Positions 17,821 to 26,850 of a stretch of DNA of 64,000 bases are shown here, piece by piece (the first letter of the stretch is position 1; each line of letters opens with the position of its first letter). The notes beneath the pieces are model-generated. The model ran no database searches. It was not told where the DNA came from and worked only from the letters and a program-made list of their open reading frames with translations. Origin of the DNA: Enterobacter sp. 10-1 (GTDB lineage Bacteria > Pseudomonadota > Gammaproteobacteria > Enterobacterales > Enterobacteriaceae); NCBI GenBank assembly GCA_002270295.1, contig NISF01000002.1:372001-436000 (forward strand). Direction: 5' to 3'. Made by a program: the position numbers and the translations under genes.

Positions 17821-18968
17821 GTATCCATCTGCACTGGTACCTGCCGACCAATGGCGACAGCCGGGGGATCGTCGGCGCAGGCGATGACTCTCAGCACATC
17901 AGCGGCATCAGCGGCCAGTTCCGCCCCGCCACCCTCGATTATCTGATCGATATTGCCCGCAGCGCAGAGCGCCTGGGCTTTGAAGGCGTACTGACACCGA
18001 CCGGCAGCTGGTGCGAAGACGCATGGCTCAGCACCATGGCTATTAGCCAACACACCGAGCGGCTGAAGTTTATCGTTGCCTTCCGTCCGGGTTTTATTTC
18101 GCCAACGCTGGCCGCTCATCAGGCGGCAAGCTTCCAGCGGCTGACCGAGGGACGGTTGATGATCAATATCGTCACCGGCGGCGATCCGGTTGAGCAGCGC
18201 CGCTACGGCGACCGGCTGGATCACGACCAGCGCTACGCCCGCAGCGGCGAGTTTATCGCCGCGTTTAAAGGCGTTAGTCACGCCAGGAACAGCGGCCAGC
18301 CGTTCGATTTTCACGGCGAGCACTATCAGCTTGAGCAGGCCACCCTGCTACCCTCGCCGTGGTCAGTGCCGCCGGTGTTCTTCGGCGGTTCCAGCCCGGC
18401 AGCCCAGCAGGTTGCCGCCGCGCAGGCCGACACCTGGATTAGCTGGGGCGAACCTCCCGAACAGGTCGCTCAGCAGCTGGCGACGGTGCGCGCGCTGGCC
18501 GCCGCCCAAGGGCGTACGCCGAGCTTCGGCATCCGCTTTCACGTCATCAGCCGCGACAGCGAAGAAGAGGCCTGGCGTGAGGCCGCCCGCCTGCTGCTCG
18601 GCATAACCCCGGAGCGCATTCAAAGCGCCCAGCTGCTTTTGGGGCGCACCGAATCCGTCGGGCAAAAGCGCATGAGTGCTCTGCTTGACGATATTCAGGC
18701 CGAGAAGGTAACGCCGGAAAACGTCCGTCTGCTGGAGATCGCCCCTAACATCTGGAGCGGCTACGCGCTGGTGCGCGGCGGCGTAGGTACCGCCATCGTC
18801 GGCAGCCACCAGCAGGTCGCGGAGAAGATCCAGGCCTTCCACGCGCTGGGCATTGAACACTTTATTTTATCCGGTCAGCCGCATCTTGAAGAAGCTTACT
18901 GGTTTGCCGAGGGCGCAGGTGCCCTGCTACGCCGCAGCGGACTGCTGCACTCACCACACCAACCATAA
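17817..18968 (+). CDS. SsuD-like alkanesulfonate monooxygenase family protein
   Basis: 383 residues, close in length to E. coli SsuD (381). Shared landmarks include FWxLPTxGD-like HWYLPTNGDSRG, PTGSWCEDAW with the conserved Cys, FGGSSPAAQQVAA, SWGEPPEQV, LVRGGVGTAIVGSH with the active-site-loop Arg and HLEEAYWFAEGAG at the end. SsuD enzymes release sulfite from alkanesulfonates with FMNH2. An AGGAGGTG site precedes ATG 17817. There is no ssuE-type flavin reductase in this cluster, so the reductase must come from elsewhere in the genome. SsuD paralogue is secure; the exact substrate is not. Confidence 0.87.
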   Translation: MSIHLHWYLPTNGDSRGIVGAGDDSQHISGISGQFRPATLDYLIDIARSAERLGFEGVLTPTGSWCEDAWLSTMAISQHTERLKFIVAFRPGFISPTLAAHQAASFQRLTEGRLMINIVTGGDPVEQRRYGDRLDHDQRYARSGEFIAAFKGVSHARNSGQPFDFHGEHYQLEQATLLPSPWSVPPVFFGGSSPAAQQVAAAQADTWISWGEPPEQVAQQLATVRALAAAQGRTPSFGIRFHVISRDSEEEAWREAARLLLGITPERIQSAQLLLGRTESVGQKRMSALLDDIQAEKVTPENVRLLEIAPNIWSGYALVRGGVGTAIVGSHQQVAEKIQAFHALGIEHFILSGQPHLEEAYWFAEGAGALLRRSGLLHSPHQP

Positions 18969-18995
18969 AAAAACATCGCCCCTAAGAGAGGAACT

Positions 18996-20216
18996 ATGAG
19001 CCATGCTCAGGACATTTATGCAGGACTTAACCACCAGGAATTCGTCCACTGGAAAGTAGTGGCTCAGGAAGTCGCGGACCGTCTCTATGCCACCTTGCTG
19101 GAGCGCGATCGCGCCAATAAACATCCGTTTGAAGAGATAGACTGGCTGCGTCAGAGCGGCCTGCTCAAGCTGGCGGTGCCGAAGTCGCTGGGCGGTGGAG
19201 GGGCGAATCTGGTGCAGGCGCTGGAGATTGGCCGCATTATCTCTGCTGCCGACGGCTCGATCGGCCAGCTGATCACCTACCACTACTCCAACGGTGTCTG
19301 GAGCTACATTCTCGGCAACCGCGAGCAGTGGGAGTTTATCGCCCGCGGCGTCGCCAACGAAGGCTGGTTCCAGTCGAGCATCAGCAACCCGCGTGACCCG
19401 CGCCTGAAGCTGGAATGGGACGGTAACGATCTCTACGTCACCGGGCGTCGCACTTTTGCCACTGGCGCTGCCGTTTCGCAGGTAATGACCATCGCTGTAT
19501 GGATAGAGGATCGGCTGGTGCAGTACCAGGTTACCGCCGATCGGCCGGGGATCGTCTTTAACGATGACTGGGACAACCTCGGCCAGCGCCTGACCGCCAG
19601 CGGTACGCTGGAATTCAACCGCGTGCGTCTTCAGGAGAAAGATCGCCTCACCGGGCTGGAGGAGAAGCCGGAGAGCGCGCTGCTGCGCAACGCCCTGCGC
19701 AACCAGTTCAGCCAGTTGATTTTTGTCCACTTCTACCTCGGCATTGCCGAAGGCGCGCTGAAGCAGGCCGCCGCCTATTTCCGTGACACCGTACGCCCGT
19801 GGCCGGAGTCCGGCGTGGAGAGCGCGCTGGAAGACCCGTATCACCGGCTGAAAGCGGGCGAGCTCTCCTCCGATCTCGCCGCCGGGATCGCGCTGGCGGA
19901 AAAAACCGCGCACGCCTTCCAGGATGCCTTCCATGCCGGCGACGATCTCACCGAAACCCAATGGGGCGAACTGGCGCTGCTAACCGACCAGGCCAAGGTC
20001 ATAGCCAACAACGTGGCGCTAAAAATCAGCAACGAGATCTTTGAGCTGACCGGCGGGCGATCCACCAGCAATCAGTACGGGCTGGACGTTTTCTGGCGTA
20101 ACGTGCGTACCCACACGCTGCACGATCCGGTGACCTATCGTACGCGAGAAGTGGGCGACTACGTGCTGAGCGGCAAGCTGCCGACGCCGCGCGTCTACTC
20201 GCCGCCGAAACGCTAA
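18996..20216 (+). CDS. SfnB/DszC-type acyl-CoA-dehydrogenase-like sulfur oxidoreductase
   Basis: 406 residues with the three-part acyl-CoA dehydrogenase fold: N-terminal helices (about 20–125) containing LKLAVPKSLGGGGANLVQAL, a middle beta domain (about 130–220) with GWFQSSISNP and VTGRRTFATGAAV, and a C-terminal helical domain with ELTGGRSTSNQYGLD. Proteins of this type include DszC, which oxygenates a sulfide with FMNH2, and SfnB of sulfone metabolism. GAGGA precedes ATG 18996. Together with three LLM monooxygenases it makes an oxygenation plus C–S cleavage route plausible. Confidence 0.83.
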   Translation: MSHAQDIYAGLNHQEFVHWKVVAQEVADRLYATLLERDRANKHPFEEIDWLRQSGLLKLAVPKSLGGGGANLVQALEIGRIISAADGSIGQLITYHYSNGVWSYILGNREQWEFIARGVANEGWFQSSISNPRDPRLKLEWDGNDLYVTGRRTFATGAAVSQVMTIAVWIEDRLVQYQVTADRPGIVFNDDWDNLGQRLTASGTLEFNRVRLQEKDRLTGLEEKPESALLRNALRNQFSQLIFVHFYLGIAEGALKQAAAYFRDTVRPWPESGVESALEDPYHRLKAGELSSDLAAGIALAEKTAHAFQDAFHAGDDLTETQWGELALLTDQAKVIANNVALKISNEIFELTGGRSTSNQYGLDVFWRNVRTHTLHDPVTYRTREVGDYVLSGKLPTPRVYSPPKR

Positions 20217-20226
20217 GGAAGCGACG

Positions 20227-21435
20227 ATGCCGGAGATTCGGATTATCTATGACCCCGCCGAGCTGCTCGCTGCCGCGACGCTGTTTCGCCAGGCGATGTT
20301 CGGCCTCCCCGGGGGCGTCACGCCGGTGGAGGCGTGGGCCGAACGCTACGTGGTGCCGGGGCGCGTTTATACCGCTTCGTTCGACGGCCAATTAGCGGGC
20401 ACCAGCAACAGTTTCCCCGGCGAACTGACTCTGCCGGGCGGCCAGCGAGTGCCGCATGCCGCCGTCACCCACGTCGGCGTCCTGCCCCACTTCAGCCGTC
20501 GCGGCGTGCTGCGGGCGCTATTCAGCCAACAGCTGGCCGATCTTTACCAGCAGGGGGTAGCCGTCGCCACGCTGCGCGCTTCGCAGGGCACCATTTACGG
20601 GCGCTTCGGCTACGGTATCGCCACGGCTATTCAGGATCTTAGAGTTGACAAACGCGAGCTGTCATCGCTGCCCGCCGCCGAAGGTGATATTCGCCTGCTG
20701 CCTCACGCCGACGCCTGGGAGGCGCAACAAACCGTCGTGACGCGCTACCCGCAGCGCCACGCCGGCACGCTGACCCGCTGGCCGCAGTGGTGGGCGCTCC
20801 AGCAGCATCGTCTGGCGCACAGCAGCCTGAACCATTATGTGGCGCTGGCGCTCAAAGATGGCGAGCCTCAGGGCTTTGTGCGTTATCACGCCAGGCCCGA
20901 CGACAACTGGTTGTACAGCGCTGAGCGCACGCTGGTGGTTGACGATCTGCACGCCGCTGACCCGCAGATAGCCGCGCAGCTGTTCGGCTATCTGCTGCAG
21001 CTTGATATCGCGCGCTATATCGAACTGCCGCACCGCCCGGTGGATGACGCCCTGCCGCTGCTGCTGGCAAATCCTCGCGCGGTGCAGCAAGTCAGGCGCG
21101 TCGACGAAAGCTGGCTGCGAATCCTCAACGTCGAGCGGACGTTTAACGCCCGAGCCCTTGGCGACGGCGAGGCGCTCACGCTGGCGATTGATGACCCTCT
21201 GATTGAGGCAAACCGCGGCGTCTGGCGGCTATCGTCTGGCGGCATTCAGCGCAGCGCCGGCCAACCGGATATCTCGCTTGGTATCGATGCGCTTGCCATG
21301 CTGCTGCTCGGCGAATACACCGCTCACCAGCTCGTGGCCGCACGCCGTATTCAGCCTCACCATTCGCAGTCCACCGCGCGTTTGACGCGCTTGCTGGCCT
21401 GTCATGAACATCCCTGGTCGGGGATTTTCTTCTAA
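20227..21435 (+). CDS. Eis-type GNAT acetyltransferase with SCP2-like C-terminal domain
   Basis: 402 residues. An N-terminal GNAT domain has the acetyl-CoA motif VGVLPHFSRRGVLRAL (about 83–98) and IYGRFGYG (about 123–130). A second GNAT-like half and a sterol-carrier-like C-terminal domain follow. In Mycobacterium tuberculosis Eis the C-terminal Phe carboxylate and a Tyr of the IYGRFGYG region act in catalysis. Here the protein also has 402 residues, ends in Phe-Phe and keeps the Tyr (about 124). Eis enzymes acetylate amines, including lysines and aminoglycosides. Location inside an organosulfur operon (AAGGA, ATG ten bases after the upstream stop) suggests a role in processing an amino-containing sulfur compound; this is inference. 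Confidence 0.8.
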   Translation: MPEIRIIYDPAELLAAATLFRQAMFGLPGGVTPVEAWAERYVVPGRVYTASFDGQLAGTSNSFPGELTLPGGQRVPHAAVTHVGVLPHFSRRGVLRALFSQQLADLYQQGVAVATLRASQGTIYGRFGYGIATAIQDLRVDKRELSSLPAAEGDIRLLPHADAWEAQQTVVTRYPQRHAGTLTRWPQWWALQQHRLAHSSLNHYVALALKDGEPQGFVRYHARPDDNWLYSAERTLVVDDLHAADPQIAAQLFGYLLQLDIARYIELPHRPVDDALPLLLANPRAVQQVRRVDESWLRILNVERTFNARALGDGEALTLAIDDPLIEANRGVWRLSSGGIQRSAGQPDISLGIDALAMLLLGEYTAHQLVAARRIQPHHSQSTARLTRLLACHEHPWSGIFF

Positions 21436-21455
21436 CTTTTTCTGGAGATTTTTTG

Positions 21456-23210
21456 ATGCACAGCATTCGTTGGCCCCTGATGGGCCAGGCCCTTTTTGTT
21501 GCCTTCATCACTAGCGCAATGGTTCCGGCGTTTGCCGAAGAGGCTGCGCCACAGCCCGGTGGCACGCTGAAGATTGCCTCATTACAGCCGGATCTTGACG
21601 CCTTCGATCCGCTGACCGGCTACTCGGTTGACTCGTGGGAGATCCTGCGGGCGGTCACCCGCCAGCTGGTCACCTACCCCGGCTCGACCAGCAGCCTGAA
21701 GGATGACACCACGCTGGTTGGCGATCTGGCAAAATCATGGGACGTCAGCGCCGATGGCAAAACTTACACCTTCCACCTGCGCGACGGTATTCGCTTCGCC
21801 GGGCCGACGACGCGGCCCATTGTGGCAAAAGACTTCGTCTACGCTATCAAGCGTTTCTGCGATCCCAACAAGCAGGTGGCGGCGGTGAACTACTTTAACC
21901 TCGCTTTCTCCGGGTTTGCCGATTACTGCCAGGCGTTCAGTAAAGTCGCTACCGGCGATCTTGCCGCCAGCAAGGCGTTCATTGACGGCCACGAGATTGC
22001 AGGCGTCAGCGCGCCAGACGACAAAACGCTGGTACTGCGCTCCGACAGCAAAAACTACGACTTCCTCAACATTCTGTCGATGAACTTCGTCACCCCGCTG
22101 CCGGAAGAGGTCGCTTCGCGCTACTTCCCGGACTCACAGGAGTTTCGCAAAAACTTTCCGTCCAGCGGGCCGTATGAAGTCGCCAGCTACGCCAGCGGCC
22201 AGAAGCTGGTATTAAGCAAAGTGAAAGACTACAACCACGCGGAAGACCCGGCGCGTAAAGCCTGGGTTGACGCCATCGAGGTGAGTTTTACCGGCAACAA
22301 CGAAGACAGCGTGATGCAGCGTATTCAGGCGGGCGATGCGGATCTGTCGCTGTACCTTGACGTACCGCCGCAGGCCGCGGTTCGTCAGTATCTGCTGAAA
22401 AAGAGCCCGTATCTGCACGCCGCCAACAGCGGTGCGGCGAACTTCATCGCCATTAACGCTCAGCCGCAGGCGAAGAGCGCCGGCGCAACAGCCCTGCGCG
22501 ACCTGCGCGTGCGCCAGGCGTTGGCCTACGCGGTGAACAAGTCGCACCTGGTGCAGGCGCAGGGTGGGAAAATCGCCGCGCTGCCGCTGGGGCAGATTAT
22601 CACCAGCACCCTGCTCGGCCATGAGCCGTTCGATCCGTACGCCACCACGGACAGTAAAGGCGACCCGGAAAAAGCCAAAGCGCTGCTGAAAGAGGCCGGA
22701 CTGGCGGATGGGCTGACGTTGGATCTGGTCTATCGCGCCAATAACCAGTTCAGCACCCTGGCGGTGATCCTCAAAGAAGATCTGGCCCGCTCGGGGATTC
22801 GCCTGAACCTGATCCCGGTGCCGCCGCCGCAGTTTATGTCGTATTTACAAAGCCCGGAAAACCGCTGGGATCTTGCACTCGGTCAGACCTCCCCTGACTG
22901 GCAAGGTCCGGCGACGCGCATGCTGCTCGGAGGCTGGCTGAATTCAGATGCCTCGCCATGCGGGCGCGGCAACGTCTACGCCATCTGCTACAGCAACGAC
23001 AAGCTGAACCAGTTAGCGAAGCAGGCCTACAGCTCGGACAACCCTGGCCCTATCTGGCAGGAAGCTGACCGCCTGGTCTCCGCTGACCTGCCGTGGATCC
23101 CGCTGTTTGAGAAACGCCGCATTGCGGTGACGTCTGAGCGCGTCACAAACTGGACGTGGTCTTCGCTGGCGACCCAGGCCGATATCACCAATATTGCGCT
23201 GAAGCCTTAA
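21456..23210 (+). CDS. Peptide/nickel-type ABC substrate-binding protein (importer B)
   Basis: 584 residues from ATG 21456, eight bases after GGAG (a TTG codon lies just before). A Sec signal peptide of about 27 residues ends in VPAFA. The mature part has GGTLKIASLQPDLDAFDPLT and YTFHLRDGIRFAGP, marking the SBP family 5. The lack of a twin-arginine motif sets it apart from the binding protein of importer A. It begins the second half of the operon, which carries its own ATPase and permeases. Confidence 0.86.
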   Translation: MHSIRWPLMGQALFVAFITSAMVPAFAEEAAPQPGGTLKIASLQPDLDAFDPLTGYSVDSWEILRAVTRQLVTYPGSTSSLKDDTTLVGDLAKSWDVSADGKTYTFHLRDGIRFAGPTTRPIVAKDFVYAIKRFCDPNKQVAAVNYFNLAFSGFADYCQAFSKVATGDLAASKAFIDGHEIAGVSAPDDKTLVLRSDSKNYDFLNILSMNFVTPLPEEVASRYFPDSQEFRKNFPSSGPYEVASYASGQKLVLSKVKDYNHAEDPARKAWVDAIEVSFTGNNEDSVMQRIQAGDADLSLYLDVPPQAAVRQYLLKKSPYLHAANSGAANFIAINAQPQAKSAGATALRDLRVRQALAYAVNKSHLVQAQGGKIAALPLGQIITSTLLGHEPFDPYATTDSKGDPEKAKALLKEAGLADGLTLDLVYRANNQFSTLAVILKEDLARSGIRLNLIPVPPPQFMSYLQSPENRWDLALGQTSPDWQGPATRMLLGGWLNSDASPCGRGNVYAICYSNDKLNQLAKQAYSSDNPGPIWQEADRLVSADLPWIPLFEKRRIAVTSERVTNWTWSSLATQADITNIALKP

Positions 23211-23219
23211 GGGGGCGTC

Positions 23220-24860
23220 ATGCCATTACTCAATGTACGCGACTTAACAATTGGCCTTGACCCGCGTAGTACGCTGGTCAAAGGCGTCAGTTTTCACGTC
23301 GAGCCGGGAGAAACGCTGGCGGTAGTGGGCGAGTCAGGGTCGGGGAAAAGCCTGAGCCTGCTGGCGGTGCTTGGCCTGTTACCGACACAGATGCGCGTGC
23401 AGGGAGAGATTGTCTTTAACGACCAGCCGCTGCACGCCTTTACGGCGAATCAAAAGCGCCAACTGCGCGGCGCGCAGATAGGCTACGTGTCGCAGGACCC
23501 TCTAAGCAATCTGCACCCGCTGAAAAGCGTCGGGCGGCAAATCGAGGAGGCGATCCTCGCTCACCGGCGCGTGGGGCGTAAGGCCCTACGCACGCAGGTG
23601 CTATCGCTGCTGGCGGAGGTGGGCATTGCGGATGCCGCCCGCCGCTATCACGAGCGTCCGGCGAAGTTCTCCGGCGGCCAGCGCCAGCGGGTGATGATCG
23701 CCATCGCCATTGCGTTGAATCCGTCGCTGATTATCGCAGATGAGCCAACTACCGCGCTGGACGCCACCGTCCAGGCCTCAATTCTGCGCCTGTTGAAGCG
23801 GCTCCAGCGCCAGCATGGCTGCGCGCTGGTGTTTATCAGCCACAACCTACGGGTGGTGGCTGATATTGCCGACAGGATCGTGGTAATGCAGCACGGCCAG
23901 GTTGTCGAACAGGGTGCAGCACGCGCCCTTTTCGACGCGCCGCAGCATGACTATACCCGCTCACTGCTGCAGGCGGGCTGGCATCCGCGCGCCCCGTCTC
24001 CCTTCCGTTACGACGAGGCGACGCCGCTGCTGGAGGTGAGTCAGGTTTCGCGCAGCTTTGTCAGACCCTCGCGGCTCTGGCCGGGAAAAGCGGCCGCGCC
24101 GGTATTGGATGGCATCAGTTTTAGTCTGCATGAGGGGGAGATTCTCGGCCTGGTCGGCGAGTCCGGCTCCGGGAAGAGCACGCTGGGGCGCATCGTCGTC
24201 GGACTGGACCGCCCGGACGGCGGCACGCTGACGCTGGCGGGCCAGCCGTGGAAGGAGCCGGGTAGCCATCACCCGGAACGCCACGCGGTGCAGATGGTGT
24301 TTCAGGATCCCTACAGCAGCCTCAATCCACGGCGGCGCGTTGACGACACGCTGGCTCAACCGCTGCAGCTAACCGCCCTACGCGAACGCGGCCAGCCGCT
24401 GTCGCCGCTGGCGCTCAGGGCGGCTATCGACGATCTGCTGGCGCAGGTGGAGCTGCCCGCTTTAGCGGCCTCGCGCTACCCGTCGCAGCTGTCCGGCGGC
24501 CAGCGCCAGCGGGTGGTTATTGCCCGTGCGCTGGCGATGAAACCGAAGCTTATCGTCGCCGACGAGGCGGTGTCGGCGCTGGATATCACCACCCAGCACC
24601 GCATCATTCAGCTGTTTATCCGACTGCGTAGCCGCTATGGCCTGTCACTTCTGTTTATTTCGCACGACCTCGATGCGGTGGCGGCGCTGTGCGACCGCGT
24701 ATTGGTACTGCAGGCAGGGCACATTATCGAACAGGGCAGCACCGAGCAGATCTTCCAGCGGCCCCAGCACGCATGGACGCGCCTGCTGCTTGCGGCCATT
24801 CCCGGCACCGGCCATCGTTTTAGCGAGGAGGTAGTCTATGAGTCAGCCGCTGCTTTCTGA
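23220..24860 (+). CDS. Dual ABC ATPase (importer B)
   Basis: 546 residues, two ATPase domains: Walker [11 protein letters not shown] near residue 38 and [11 protein letters not shown] near 313, signatures FSGGQRQR near 150 and LSGGQRQR near 424. The first domain ends with HDYTRSLLQAGW and the second with HAWTRLLLAAIPG, as in peptide importers. AGGGGG precedes ATG 23220. The 3' end overlaps the next gene by 23 bases, which implies tight coupling. Confidence 0.88.
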   Translation: MPLLNVRDLTIGLDPRSTLVKGVSFHVEPGETLAVVGESGSGKSLSLLAVLGLLPTQMRVQGEIVFNDQPLHAFTANQKRQLRGAQIGYVSQDPLSNLHPLKSVGRQIEEAILAHRRVGRKALRTQVLSLLAEVGIADAARRYHERPAKFSGGQRQRVMIAIAIALNPSLIIADEPTTALDATVQASILRLLKRLQRQHGCALVFISHNLRVVADIADRIVVMQHGQVVEQGAARALFDAPQHDYTRSLLQAGWHPRAPSPFRYDEATPLLEVSQVSRSFVRPSRLWPGKAAAPVLDGISFSLHEGEILGLVGESGSGKSTLGRIVVGLDRPDGGTLTLAGQPWKEPGSHHPERHAVQMVFQDPYSSLNPRRRVDDTLAQPLQLTALRERGQPLSPLALRAAIDDLLAQVELPALAASRYPSQLSGGQRQRVVIARALAMKPKLIVADEAVSALDITTQHRIIQLFIRLRSRYGLSLLFISHDLDAVAALCDRVLVLQAGHIIEQGSTEQIFQRPQHAWTRLLLAAIPGTGHRFSEEVVYESAAAF

Positions 24861-25767
24861 GCCGTTCGCCCTCCCGCCTGTGACGTTCTGGCAGAGGCTG
24901 TGGCGGGAACCGAGCGCCCGTCGTGGACTGGTGATTGTGGCGCTGATGGTACTTGCGGCGCTAGCTGCGCCAATGGTCGCCGCATGGCTAGGTCATAGCG
25001 AAACCGGGCAGTTCCGTGATAGCGCGCTGTCGGATATGGGCCTTCCCGTAGGGCCGAGTGCAGCGTTTCCGCTCGGCGCGGATGATAACGGTCGCGACGT
25101 GCTGGTGCGCACCCTGTACGGCACCCGCATTTCGCTGCTGATCGCCGTCCCCGCCACCACTCTGGCAATGCTGATTGGCCTGTTCGTCGGGCTGTTTGGC
25201 GGCTATCGCGGCGGGCGCATTGACGCGCTGTGTCAACAGCTGATCAATCTGGTACTTTCGTTTCCGTTCGTGGTCACGGCGCTCAGCCTGCTGGCGCTGA
25301 ATCAAGGCGGCGAGAGCGGTCCGCGCGTCGACCCTGTGTGGGTCGTGATCTTTGTGATTACCTTCTTCTCCTGGGGCTACTTTGCGCGCCTGAGCCGAGG
25401 GCTGGTGCTGGATCTGCGCCAGCAGGAGTTCGTGGCTGCCGCGGTGCTGATGGGTGAAAGCCAGTGGCGCATTTTGTGGCGCGATATCATTCCCGGCGTG
25501 TTGCCGACGATGGGCGTGTACTGGGCCATCCAACTACCTACCAACATCATCGCTGAAGCCACCCTTTCCTTCCTTGGCGTAGGCATTCCCGCACCCGCCG
25601 CAAGCCTTGGCAATATGATTGCCGACGTGCAGCGTTCGGCGATGTATCAGGTACAGCCGTGGTTTCTGGCTGCACCCGCGCTGGCGCTGTTTTTCATCGT
25701 ACTCGGTTTTAACTGCCTCAGTAGCGGCCTGCGTGACGTACTGGACCCTCATCTGGAGCGACGATAG
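24838..25767 (+). CDS. ABC transporter permease, DppC type (importer B)
   Basis: 309 residues, perfect AGGAGG before ATG 24838 inside the end of the ATPase gene. An N-terminal helix, LGADDNGRDVLVRTLYGTR, then five helices. The ATPase-contact loop is EFVAAAVLMGESQWRILWRD, and EATLSFLGVGIPAPAASLG is the usual C-terminal motif. Confidence 0.88.
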   Translation: MSQPLLSEPFALPPVTFWQRLWREPSARRGLVIVALMVLAALAAPMVAAWLGHSETGQFRDSALSDMGLPVGPSAAFPLGADDNGRDVLVRTLYGTRISLLIAVPATTLAMLIGLFVGLFGGYRGGRIDALCQQLINLVLSFPFVVTALSLLALNQGGESGPRVDPVWVVIFVITFFSWGYFARLSRGLVLDLRQQEFVAAAVLMGESQWRILWRDIIPGVLPTMGVYWAIQLPTNIIAEATLSFLGVGIPAPAASLGNMIADVQRSAMYQVQPWFLAAPALALFFIVLGFNCLSSGLRDVLDPHLERR

Positions 25768-25769
25768 TC

Positions 25770-26759
25770 ATGACTTTTTCCACTCTGTTTAACACGCTGC
25801 TGCGTAGCGCCCTGACGCTGCTGCTGGTGCTGATCGTCGCCTTTTTACTCACCCGTATCGCCTATCAGGATCCGGCGGTGATGCTGGCGCCGCGAAACGC
25901 CACGCCAGAGGCCGTTGAGGCTATAGCCCGGGCGCTGCACCTCAACGATCCCTGGTATCAGCAGCTGCGCTATTTCCTGCTGCGTGGCCCGGAGATCCAG
26001 GGCGCGCCGGTGGGCATGCTGCACTGGCCGCCAGCGCTGGGCTACTCGTTCCGTTTCCAGACGCCGGTCACCCAGCTGATTTTGGAGAAGGTGCCGGTTA
26101 CGCTGTCGCTGGCGCTGGGGGCGCTGGTTATCTGGACGGTGGTGTCGCTGCTCACCGGCGTGCTGGCGGCACGCTACCGCGACCGCTTTGTCGACCGCCT
26201 GCTGGCGTTCTTCGCCTACGTCGCGCTGTCGCTACCCACCTTCCTGAGCGGGATGCTGATTATCTTCTTCCTGTTTTATCAGCTGTCGCTGTATAACATA
26301 AACTGGTTTCCTGCTGGCGGCTATGTGGCCCTGCGCGATGACCCGTGGCAGTGGGCGCGGCATCTGGCGCTGCCGTGGCTGACGCTGACGCTGGCTGAAA
26401 CAGCTATTTTTCAACGCGTGTTGCGCAGCAGTATGCTCGACGTGCTGCACAAGGACTATATCCGTACCGCGCGGGCAAAAGGGGTGCGCGAGTGGCGGGT
26501 ATACTTCGATCACGCGTTAAAGCCAGCGCTTAGCCCGGTATTGATGCTCACCGGGCTGGAGCTGGCGGCGATTATGGGCGGCGCAATTGTCACCGAGAAG
26601 ATGTTCGGCCTCGACGGCGTCGGACGGCTGGCGATTGATGCGGCGCTGGACGGCGATTTCCCGGTAGTGATTGGCACCACCATTTTCGCCGCCTGCGTGT
26701 TTATTGTCTCTAACCTGTTGACCGATCTTTTTCACCGCCTGTTTTTACGGAGTCAATGA
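25770..26759 (+). CDS. ABC transporter permease, DppB type (importer B)
   Basis: 329 residues with six helices, beginning two bases after the preceding stop. The periplasmic part includes YQDPAVMLAPRNATPEAVEA, and the cytoplasmic loop reads YIRTARAKGVREWRVYFDH. It is the last gene of the organosulfur operon. Gene order in importer B (SBP, ATPase, DppC, DppB) is the reverse of importer A (SBP, DppB, DppC, ATPase), so the two importers are not a simple tandem duplication. Confidence 0.88.
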   Translation: MTFSTLFNTLLRSALTLLLVLIVAFLLTRIAYQDPAVMLAPRNATPEAVEAIARALHLNDPWYQQLRYFLLRGPEIQGAPVGMLHWPPALGYSFRFQTPVTQLILEKVPVTLSLALGALVIWTVVSLLTGVLAARYRDRFVDRLLAFFAYVALSLPTFLSGMLIIFFLFYQLSLYNINWFPAGGYVALRDDPWQWARHLALPWLTLTLAETAIFQRVLRSSMLDVLHKDYIRTARAKGVREWRVYFDHALKPALSPVLMLTGLELAAIMGGAIVTEKMFGLDGVGRLAIDAALDGDFPVVIGTTIFAACVFIVSNLLTDLFHRLFLRSQ

Positions 26760-26850
26760 AGGTGTAAGCACCCCGTATCTATACCTGGTGGCGATGGACC
26801 GGCACGATGGCGCAGAAAACCAGCGGAAAGAAATCTCGGTGAAAGGGTAT

